This document shows, in pieces, positions 1-5,700 of a stretch of DNA of 6,996 nucleotides (its first letter is position 1; each line of letters opens with the position of its first letter). The notes beneath the pieces are model-generated. The model ran no database searches. It was not told the origin of the DNA and saw only the letters and a list, made by a program, of their open reading frames with translations. Origin of the DNA: Candidatus Campylobacter infans. Lineage in GTDB: Bacteria > Campylobacterota > Campylobacteria > Campylobacterales > Campylobacteraceae. A program made the translations under genes and the position numbers. The DNA is taken from the NCBI GenBank assembly GCA_009827235.1, contig SPMW01000048.1, positions 1-6,996 on the forward strand, given 5' to 3'.

Positions 1-66
1 AAAAAAAGCCGCTATATCTCCGCCTTGCCACTGCGGATAGATGAGCTTTAAAGTTTCATTTTGCAT
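1..66 (-). CDS. Arginase/agmatinase-family protein, N-terminal fragment
   Basis: Only the first 22 codons are inside the window; the gene runs off the left edge. The visible peptide begins MQNETLKLIYPQWQGGD. The LxLIYPQWQGG opening resembles, from memory, the first strand of arginase/agmatinase-family ureohydrolases, which hydrolyse guanidino compounds. The metal-binding motifs would lie beyond the window, so the assignment rests on this short opening alone. The ATG at 66 is 12 nt after the stop of the upstream nuclease gene and in the same frame. There is no good Shine-Dalgarno sequence before it, so translation may depend on the upstream gene or the true start may differ. It is probably a chromosomal housekeeping neighbour that marks the edge of the defence locus. 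Confidence 0.5.
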   Translation of the reverse strand, partial: MQNETLKLIYPQWQGGDIAAFF

Positions 67-78
67 TGCTTGTTCTAA

Positions 79-1494
79 TTATTGAATTTTATCTTTTGAG
101 AAAATCGTAAGGATTTTTCTGCTTGGGACATTGGAGATAGAGACAAGTTTGTTAATCAGTGCGATAGGCACAAATGCCATAGGCGTAGCATTTTGATACA
201 AATCACATTTAAGTCTAAAAAGGATTTCAAGGATACTTTTTAAGCAAAGAAAATCGCTGATTTTGGGAGATTTTATGTAGTCTTTATACGCAGTGTCTAG
301 CCCAAAAGGCACAGCGACATCAAGCACAAATGAGAGATTTTCATCTTTTTTGACAAACATTTTTATCCCAAAATAAGTATTCTCACCAAACACAGATTCC
401 GTGCTTTTGCCCGCTATGAAATGCTCAATATATTTTAAATCTGGCAACACAACGCTACTTGTTTTATAGATATTATATATTTTAGATTCGGTGTTTTTTA
501 GGTGCTCGACAAATATGCCACTTTTATCCAAACCCACAAAGTTAATGTAACTCACATTTTCACGCAAAGACTTTTCATACATAAACTGCATAAAGGGTCG
601 CACCACCTTAAAAGCAAAATCATCTAATCTACTAAAAAGAGCCAAAGAGCCATCCTTTATAAATAAAATCTCGCTCAAAGTTTTTTGGCTATTGTTTTCC
701 ATAAAAAAGCGAAACATACAAAGCAATAGCACCATTTCAAAAGCACTCATTATATATGAAGCGATTTTGCCTGCGCCACTTATATCATCTACTAAATCGT
801 GCAACTCAAAACAATCTGTGATATAAGCGACATTGCCACAACTGCATTGAATAAAATCATTCTTCTCGTCCAAATAATTATTTGTCCGTCTTGTAAATGT
901 CAATCGCTCATTACAATACGGATTTGGGCAAGTGATTTGCATTTGCCCGTTTTTATCGCTATATTCTCTAAAAATAAGCCACTTTATCGTATTAAGCAAG
1001 GAATTTCTAGAATCTTCCTCTTTATCGCCGAGCTGGTTATCCCTAAAAATTTCAAAAATAGCCTTTCGCACACTTGTGTTAAAATTATAGCCTTGAAGTT
1101 TGATATTTTGCATAGGCACGACAAAAGAGAACATTCTAGGCTCTTTTAGTTTGCCTAAATCATCGGGGTCTATGGTTTGCTGATGTTCTAGCGTGAATAA
1201 ATCTTTAGCTTGAAATGCCAAAATTCCAACATTATAAAAACAAAGCGTGTGTGAGGGAAAGTTTTTGTTGATATTGACTTCTTGGTAGCCACCATCAGCA
1301 GTTACAATCCACTTTATATCAACGCTAATTTTGTCGTTAATATCTTGCAGTAGAGTTGTTTTGCCCTCATATTCTAAATCCGGTATATCATCGTAGCCTA
1401 TTTTTTCACATTTTGACAAAAACTCCTGCACTAGCACATTTTGGATAATGTGCTGATGTCCTGTTTTTGAAGCCTTTTCTTTACTATATCCCAT
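79..1494 (-). CDS. NurA-family nuclease with zinc ribbon, probable HerA partner
   Basis: This 471-residue protein is read as a NurA-type nuclease that works with the HerA-like ATPase encoded at 3776-5698. NurA enzymes are metal-dependent, RNase H-like DNA nucleases driven by HerA. Visible features, in order: a VTADGG motif at about residues 64-69 that may be the NurA acidic motif I; a zinc-ribbon-like set of Cys189, Cys194, Cys217 and Cys219; a second acidic FIKDGS motif at 278-283; VGLDKSG at 320-326; FGENTYFG at 369-376; and a C-terminal CDLYQNA...ALINKLVSIS stretch at 430-454. The pattern from DGS to the end matches what I recall of bacterial NurA-domain proteins. I cannot tell which DG motif is catalytic. 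AAAGG lies 6 nt before the ATG. The first 31 codons recur as a dead stub beside HerA. There is no signal peptide. The hydrophobic stretch at 246-265 (MVLLLCMFRF) could look membrane-like but is more likely a buried helix. Confidence 0.65.
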   Translation of the reverse strand: MGYSKEKASKTGHQHIIQNVLVQEFLSKCEKIGYDDIPDLEYEGKTTLLQDINDKISVDIKWIVTADGGYQEVNINKNFPSHTLCFYNVGILAFQAKDLFTLEHQQTIDPDDLGKLKEPRMFSFVVPMQNIKLQGYNFNTSVRKAIFEIFRDNQLGDKEEDSRNSLLNTIKWLIFREYSDKNGQMQITCPNPYCNERLTFTRRTNNYLDEKNDFIQCSCGNVAYITDCFELHDLVDDISGAGKIASYIMSAFEMVLLLCMFRFFMENNSQKTLSEILFIKDGSLALFSRLDDFAFKVVRPFMQFMYEKSLRENVSYINFVGLDKSGIFVEHLKNTESKIYNIYKTSSVVLPDLKYIEHFIAGKSTESVFGENTYFGIKMFVKKDENLSFVLDVAVPFGLDTAYKDYIKSPKISDFLCLKSILEILFRLKCDLYQNATPMAFVPIALINKLVSISNVPSRKILTIFSKDKIQ

Positions 1495-1518
1495 AACGCA
1501 CCTTTACATTTCAAATTT
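1402..1518 (-). repeat. Direct repeat copy B: herA tail / nurA start junction
   Basis: This 117-nt segment aligns without gaps to 3674-3790; by hand I count about 87 of 117 identical positions. Reading on the minus strand it holds codons for KFEM and a stop, a 9-nt spacer with the ribosome-binding site, and the first 31 codons of the intact nurA-like gene. Similarity stops abruptly on both sides: upstream the sequence is unrelated to the HerA C terminus, and downstream nurA simply continues. With copy A it brackets the restriction-modification cassette. Confidence 0.85.
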
Positions 1519-1539
1519 GGTATTTAAAAAATAAAACAA

Positions 1540-1545
1540 ATTATA
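1540..1545 (-). promoter_or_regulatory. Candidate -10 box for the nurA-like gene
   Basis: TATAAT lies 45 nt before the nurA ATG, within the AT-rich gap after the R-M cassette. I see no convincing -35, which is normal for epsilon-group promoters, and no TG extension. AT-rich sequence yields such hexamers by chance, so support is weak. If real, it would let nurA be expressed independently of the operon split by the cassette. Confidence 0.25.
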
Positions 1546-1581
1546 TTCAATGGCAATTATTTGATGTTTTTGTTTCATTTG

Positions 1582-1728
1582 CTATTCTTTCGTCTTTATT
1601 TCCGTTTGAATATATTTCCCTCTTAAAGTATCTAAAAATAATTTAAGTTTAATCCACTTTGAACAACTTATTAAAGTATAGTTGAACCTTTTTAAATCAT
1701 CAACAACAGCTCGTATATTTACCTGCAT
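1582..1728 (-). CDS. Small hypothetical protein, 48 aa, downstream of the R-M methyltransferase
   Basis: A 48-codon ORF begins MQVNIRAVVDDLKRF and ends in TAG. It has the textbook ribosome-binding site AAGGAG 6 nt before its ATG, one of the best in the window, and starts 22 nt after the stop of the cassette methyltransferase, so it is likely co-transcribed with it. The protein is basic, with a hydrophobic, lysine-rich middle (residues about 17-35). I see no helix-turn-helix of the kind found in R-M controller proteins and no cysteine pairs. I do not recognise the family. It could be an accessory protein of the cassette or the 5' remnant of a broken gene, because the same frame continues after the amber stop to 1504. 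Confidence 0.45.
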   Translation of the reverse strand: MQVNIRAVVDDLKRFNYTLISCSKWIKLKLFLDTLRGKYIQTEIKTKE

Positions 1729-1734
1729 TTTACA

Positions 1735-1740
1735 CTCCTT
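1735..1740 (-). promoter_or_regulatory. Strong Shine-Dalgarno for the 48-aa ORF
   Basis: AAGGAG is followed by a 6-nt spacer and ATG at 1728. It is the main evidence that the small ORF is translated. Confidence 0.6.
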
Positions 1741-1750
1741 ATTTTAAATT

Positions 1751-2878
1751 TTAAACTACTTTTTGATTTAACGCTTTTACATTTCTTATATATTTCTTTT
1801 GTTTTTCTACAATAAAACATTCACAAGCATTTTGAATTATCCATTCCTTGTTAATTGCAATAGCCTGTGCGCTTTCATCTATGCCGATGAATTTACGCTT
1901 TAAGCAAGATGCTTCTTGCAAAAAGCCCCCACCCCCACAAAAACAGTCCATAACAAGCGAGTTTTCGTTTGATGACATTAAGAGAATTTGCCTTAACAAA
2001 GCGGTGTTTTTTTGCGTAGGATAAAGCACCTTTTGGCTGTCTTTAAACTCCCAAATATCTTGGATTTTTTTGTATCCATAATCTTTGGCGTAGATTTTTT
2101 TGCGTGGATTGCCGTTTTTGCTCCACTCGATAAGCCCTTCTTTTTGTAAGCTATCAAGCTCACTCAAAGCACAACGCCAATGCCTACCTTTTGGGGGTTT
2201 AAGCCCATTCCATTCTTGCCCGCTCTCGCCATTTTTGGTTTCTCCGGGCGCGTGCAAGGGTATAGTCGTGTAAGCACCCTTTTCATCGCGCTTGTTAAAG
2301 CGTTTGGCTAAATCGCTCTGACTTACCTTTTGGCTCACTTCATTCCAAATAAAATCCGCCCCCTTGCTGTAAAATAAAATACTATCTTTCACATTGCCAT
2401 AGCCCTTTTTAGCGAAATTTTTAGGATTGCATTTAATGCGCGTAATGTCGTTAATAAAATGCTCTTTGCCAAAAATTTCATCAAGCACAATCTTTACATA
2501 ATGCCCTATTTTGCTATCCGTATGCACATAAATGCTGCCCTTTTCACTTAACATTTCACGCATTAAAATAAAGCGGTAATATAAAAATTCCAAATAGGCT
2601 TCAAGGCTAAATTTATCATCATAAGCGACATTTGCGCTTAAACTTGCGCTTATGGTGCTGCCCATTCTAAAAGTGTTGTTTGTGGCAAAGGGTGGGTCTA
2701 TGTAGATTAAATCTAGTGCGTTTTTATAGGCTTTTTCTTGTAATAAAAACTGCATAGCGTTTAAATTATCATCAAAAATGAGTAAATTTGACTTACTAAA
2801 ATCCCCTTGTAAAGCATTTTTATAGGATTCTTGTAAAAATTCTTTTGGGCTTTTAAAATCATTAAAAATTTGAAACAT
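1751..2878 (-). CDS. Type II DNA methyltransferase, beta class, of the inserted R-M cassette
   Basis: This S-adenosylmethionine-dependent DNA methyltransferase presumably protects the site cut by the endonuclease encoded just before it. Numbered from the chosen start (375 residues), the catalytic motif IV is DLIYIDPPF at 56-64, a motif X-like YPTQKN is at 286-291, and the AdoMet-binding motif I is VMDCFCGGGGF at 309-319. Motif IV before motif I, with the target-recognition region between them, defines the beta class. DPPF suits N6-adenine methylation, though N4-cytosine is not excluded. Motif I is unusual: Cys replaces the common Pro after Asp, and there are four glycines in a row. The open frame extends 26 codons upstream to 2956, but those overlap the endonuclease's end. 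The ATG at 2878 has AGGTG before it and starts 1 nt after the endonuclease stop, so I chose it. The coupling means the two are made together. Confidence 0.85.
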   Translation of the reverse strand: MFQIFNDFKSPKEFLQESYKNALQGDFSKSNLLIFDDNLNAMQFLLQEKAYKNALDLIYIDPPFATNNTFRMGSTISASLSANVAYDDKFSLEAYLEFLYYRFILMREMLSEKGSIYVHTDSKIGHYVKIVLDEIFGKEHFINDITRIKCNPKNFAKKGYGNVKDSILFYSKGADFIWNEVSQKVSQSDLAKRFNKRDEKGAYTTIPLHAPGETKNGESGQEWNGLKPPKGRHWRCALSELDSLQKEGLIEWSKNGNPRKKIYAKDYGYKKIQDIWEFKDSQKVLYPTQKNTALLRQILLMSSNENSLVMDCFCGGGGFLQEASCLKRKFIGIDESAQAIAINKEWIIQNACECFIVEKQKKYIRNVKALNQKVV

Positions 2879-2879
2879 T

Positions 2880-3665
2880 TCACACCTGATATAAAAAATC
2901 GCGCAAAAATAGTGCCGAAAAGATATTTTTGTCTTTGTGCTGCATAAGCGTTTCAAACATTTTGTTGTGATTTTTTATGTAGCAAACGCCGTCTAAAATG
3001 GCGACTTTGATGACATTTTTGTGTTTGCTTTGTGAATTTAAAAGCGCAAAAGCATCATTTAGCTGGGCGTTTTGATGTCCGCCAAAATCACTTAAAAACT
3101 TCGCTTCGCCGATAATGAATTTATCGTTAAATTTGGCGATAAAATCTAATCCCTTTTGATTTGTGTAGCCCAAAAATTCACGCGCATACTCTTGCATAGC
3201 GCTATCTGTGGCGTTTAAAATGGCATTTTGTTTTGTGCTTTGAAATTCTTTAAGCGGCAAGGGTGTTAAGCCTAGCGCACCGCTATTTACCCATCTTTTA
3301 AAAAGCGGTCCTATTTGTCTGTTTGTTTCTTTGGGTTGGGCAAGATTTTTGTAAATTTCATCAAGCCCCATTTCTTTGAGTCTGCCACAAAGCCTTGCGA
3401 TAGTCATAGGGTTACGCAAAATGGCACTTTTATCACGGCGCAAATACGCTACATAAGAATCTTTTATAGGAAAAAGCTCAAAATTCAGCAAGGACTGTAT
3501 GATTTTAGCTTGATTGTTTTGCTTAAATTCTTTCTCAAATGCACTCCATTTTTGAGCATCAATCTCACGCAAAGAATCAGGACTCATAGGATAAACACGA
3601 AACAGCTCATCAAGGTAGTTTCGGCTATTTGCTAGTTCTATGCTTTGGATAAGAAAATAGTTCAT
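2880..3665 (-). CDS. Type II restriction endonuclease, PD-(D/E)XK fold
   Basis: This 261-residue protein is most likely the cutting enzyme of the inserted cassette. A PD-(D/E)XK active site is visible as Asp174 in GLDF, then Glu187 and Lys189 in IIGEAKF, with 12 residues between the Asp and Glu. It is followed by DFGGHQNAQ at 193-201, which would sit on the next helix. The N-terminal 110 residues are mostly helical and rich in charge. Size, the catalytic signature and the methyltransferase starting 1 nt downstream all fit a type II R-M pair. The recognition site cannot be read from the sequence. The GEAKF...GGHQ signature loosely recalls the Tsp45I group, but I would not name it. The start has AAGGAA 6 nt before the ATG, and the last bases of the dead nurA stub contribute to that site. 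Confidence 0.8.
   Translation of the reverse strand: MNYFLIQSIELANSRNYLDELFRVYPMSPDSLREIDAQKWSAFEKEFKQNNQAKIIQSLLNFELFPIKDSYVAYLRRDKSAILRNPMTIARLCGRLKEMGLDEIYKNLAQPKETNRQIGPLFKRWVNSGALGLTPLPLKEFQSTKQNAILNATDSAMQEYAREFLGYTNQKGLDFIAKFNDKFIIGEAKFLSDFGGHQNAQLNDAFALLNSQSKHKNVIKVAILDGVCYIKNHNKMFETLMQHKDKNIFSALFLRDFLYQV
2883..2887 (-). promoter_or_regulatory. Shine-Dalgarno deciding the R-M methyltransferase start
   Basis: AGGTG overlaps the last codons of the endonuclease and sits just before its TGA, one further base and the ATG at 2878. It supports a start there rather than at 2956. Confidence 0.65.
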
Positions 3666-3673
3666 TTATATTC

Positions 3674-3766
3674 CTTTTCACATTTTTGCAAAAAATCTTA
3701 CACGAATTCATTTTTGATGATATATTGATGTGTGAATTTTGACGATTTTTCTTTGCTGTATCCCAT
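3674..3766 (-). pseudogene. Truncated 5' stub of a second nurA-like gene
   Basis: Starting 9 nt after the HerA stop, exactly where the nuclease partner would be expected, is an ATG with ribosome-binding site AAAGG, followed by MGYSKEKSSKFTHQYIIK and a stop at codon 23 (3698-3700). Homology to the intact nurA-like gene at 79-1494 continues past that stop through DFLQKCEK, to codon 31, then ends abruptly just before the endonuclease start. Of 31 aligned codons, 21 encode the same residue; codon 23 is TAA here and CAG there. Six codons differ only silently, so both copies evolved as coding sequence before this one was cut off. The stub can still be translated as a 22-residue peptide ending 32 nt before the endonuclease. 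Confidence 0.85.
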
Positions 3767-3790
3767 AATGCGCCTTTAAACCTCAAATTT
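3674..3790 (-). repeat. Direct repeat copy A: herA tail / nurA start junction
   Basis: This is the partner of 1402-1518, in the same orientation, aligned without gaps over 117 nt at about 74 percent identity by hand count. It contains the last HerA codons (KFEV, stop), the 9-nt spacer and the nurA stub. The two copies enclose about 2.15 kb that carries the endonuclease, methyltransferase and small ORF, which marks that block as an insertion into the herA-nurA junction. Confidence 0.85.
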
Positions 3791-5698
3791 ATCAATCTGC
3801 ACAGGGATGATAAAATTGTTAGAAAATAACTTTACTCGAGCAAAACCTACATCACTGTTGCGGACAATACTTTGTGAAAAATCCGCAAAATCATAATATT
3901 TTTCTAAGGTCTTTATCTCATCTTTATTATTTAAGTGTGAGACAAACCAATTTTGTGTATTTTTTAGAATACTTGGTGCAATGGAGCTAACTTCTTGTGT
4001 GGAGTAGCTAATGCCTATTTTTAGTTTCGCACCCTCTTTAGCAAGGCGGTTATAGATGTTTTTTAAATCCTTATCATCTTTTGGAAATATATTATGCGCC
4101 TCCTCAAAATACATTTGGATAAAATCAGGCATTTCCTCGTTTGTAAATTTTTCCATAGAATTGTGAAATATATAATCACATAAACGGGTTATATATGTCT
4201 GCTGAATGTCCTCTCTTGTTGTAGATAAATCAACAAGAACAATTTTGCCTTCTCTCAAAACCTCGTCGATTTTTACAACATAATCACTATTCGCTTTGGG
4301 CGAATGTAACTTGTTAAACTCAATAAGCTTTTTAAAACCACCCATAGTGCTTGATGGCATAAACATATCATAAAGAGCCGAGTAGTCGGTATCCCAAATT
4401 TTTCGTTTAGTTGTTGTGCTAGTGGCAACTTGAATGTTGCCTCTATTGTTCTCAAACCAGCTTACAGCTTCATCAAATGTAAGTCCATCTCTTGTAAGTT
4501 TAGAATTTCCCACACCACTAAAGTAAATCTTATATTGTGGATATGGGATTTTAAAACCAGCTTTATATAATACACACTTGTAAAGCGCGATTTTTCTCTG
4601 TCTATTCCTTTCAATAGATTCCTTTTCCTTTTTGCTTAAATCATCATTTTGCATAAAAGATTTATCAAATATTTTAATATTTTTAAATGCCTGAACAAAA
4701 TTTTGTCCTTGCCCTTCTAGTAAAGAATTTGAAATCATTCCAAATGTAATTTCCAGCATTTCATTTTCATAAAAGTTGTATTGCAATGCTTCAACGCCAT
4801 CTTTCCCAATTCTTTTTGGAGAAGTTGAATATCTAACAACACAACTTTTATCTTTAAATTTCTCATAAATCGAGCCTTTATCTTGCTCGTTGCTAAAAGT
4901 ATATTCGCCGTTTATATCAAAAACGATTTGTCCTATTTTTTCGTTTTGCGCTTTGTTTTTATTTAATTTTTCTATCGCTGAAATGATTATTTTAATTGTA
5001 TTTGACTTGCCCATTCGTGTCATTCCAAAAAATGCGCTACGCCTTGCAATAACATCATTTGTCCTAAGATAAACCTCTGGTGCATAATTACCCTCCTCAT
5101 CATAGGATTTGCTCGATGAGTAGCGTAGTTTGCCAAATTGTTCTCGTAGCTCATCCGCTTTTATTTCAACATTTTCGTTAATGATAATATCAAGCTGTTC
5201 TTTTTGTGGTTTATAGACTTTGTAATTATGCGCACCGATAAAATTCTCCATATCCGTGCCAAAGCAGAGATTTTTATCACTATCAAAGAAAAATGTCCCA
5301 AGCACACGACAACTAAGCCCATTCCATTGATAAAAAACCTTTGTATAAGCATCTGGCTCAATGTCTCGTTTGGATTCTTTTTTGGCAATATGCGCATCGG
5401 TAATGCTCTCTATAATTTCTTTTTTTTGTGGAATGTCTGCCGTGCCTATCACGCGGAGTAAAATCCCCTCTGTTTTATTCCCCGCAACTTTGTTGGTATA
5501 AATCGCCATCAAAAAACAGCCGTGCGGGACACCTTTTACAGCATTTTTGTGATGGTCATTAACAAGGACATTTGTAGTATCATAATTTAAATCATATAAA
5601 CGCCCTACAAAATTTTCATCAGTTTTTATCGCCTCAAAAAAATTCTCTTTGGCTGTTTCTTGGCTTTGTATAGTGCTTAATAAATCCGTAATTGTCAT
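3776..5698 (-). CDS. HerA-like DNA translocase ATPase (DUF87)
   Basis: This 640-residue protein is a HerA-FtsK superfamily ATPase, expected to form a hexameric ring that pumps double-stranded DNA and drives a partner nuclease. The N-terminal HAS-barrel region covers about residues 28-110 (FVGRLYDLN). Walker A is GMTRMGKSNT at 225-234, with Lys231. DINGEY, typical of the family, is at 261-266. Walker B is FIQMYFEEAH at 526-535, with the Glu532-Glu533 pair. The NRLAKEGAKLKIG stretch at 550-562 and STQEVSSIAPSIL at 566-578 match the HerA arginine-finger and sensor region. Residues about 330-470 form a long insert relative to a minimal HerA. There are no membrane segments. It starts 2 nt after the methyltransferase stop, with AAGGAG before it. 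A stub of the NurA partner follows directly, with the intact partner displaced by the R-M cassette. Confidence 0.88.
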   Translation of the reverse strand: MTITDLLSTIQSQETAKENFFEAIKTDENFVGRLYDLNYDTTNVLVNDHHKNAVKGVPHGCFLMAIYTNKVAGNKTEGILLRVIGTADIPQKKEIIESITDAHIAKKESKRDIEPDAYTKVFYQWNGLSCRVLGTFFFDSDKNLCFGTDMENFIGAHNYKVYKPQKEQLDIIINENVEIKADELREQFGKLRYSSSKSYDEEGNYAPEVYLRTNDVIARRSAFFGMTRMGKSNTIKIIISAIEKLNKNKAQNEKIGQIVFDINGEYTFSNEQDKGSIYEKFKDKSCVVRYSTSPKRIGKDGVEALQYNFYENEMLEITFGMISNSLLEGQGQNFVQAFKNIKIFDKSFMQNDDLSKKEKESIERNRQRKIALYKCVLYKAGFKIPYPQYKIYFSGVGNSKLTRDGLTFDEAVSWFENNRGNIQVATSTTTKRKIWDTDYSALYDMFMPSSTMGGFKKLIEFNKLHSPKANSDYVVKIDEVLREGKIVLVDLSTTREDIQQTYITRLCDYIFHNSMEKFTNEEMPDFIQMYFEEAHNIFPKDDKDLKNIYNRLAKEGAKLKIGISYSTQEVSSIAPSILKNTQNWFVSHLNNKDEIKTLEKYYDFADFSQSIVRNSDVGFARVKLFSNNFIIPVQIDKFEV

Positions 5699-5700
5699 AT

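Larger units (their letters stand above)
1504..1728 (-). other. 75-codon frame interrupted by one amber codon
   Basis: The 48-codon small ORF (1582-1728) and a following 24-codon stretch with its own ATG at 1578 share one frame, separated only by TAG at 1582-1584 and one CAA codon. The second part ends KFEM-stop at 1504, where repeat copy B begins. This could be a small gene broken by one nonsense mutation, or two pieces that share a frame by chance. The rest of this 256-base gap between the methyltransferase and nurA holds no recognisable RNA gene or terminator. Confidence 0.25.

Noticed and set aside
799..1149. Plus-strand open frame of 116 codons
   Set aside because: It lies entirely antisense to the well-supported nuclease gene and has an unnatural, Ile- and Cys-rich composition with no recognisable domain. 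Other plus-strand frames at 3315-3635, 4890-5461 and 5735-6355 are rejected for the same reason.
1495..1750. Rho-independent terminator or non-coding RNA between the cassette and nurA
   Set aside because: No stable inverted repeat followed by a T run could be found; the gap is simply AT-rich apart from the small ORF.
1926..1936. GGGGGTGGGGG tract (minus strand) as a phase-variable repeat
   Set aside because: The runs are only five G long and encode the glycines of motif I. Helicobacter phase-variable tracts are usually longer, so slippage is unlikely.
2879..2956. N-terminal 26-codon extension of the cassette methyltransferase frame
   Set aside because: It overlaps the C-terminal coding of the endonuclease, has no typical methyltransferase content, and the ATG at 2878 has a proper ribosome-binding site 1 nt after the endonuclease stop.
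5420..5427. A8 tract within the HerA gene as a phase-variation or slippage site
   Set aside because: Eight A are common in AT-rich coding sequence; the frame is intact and the tract encodes ordinary Lys residues.
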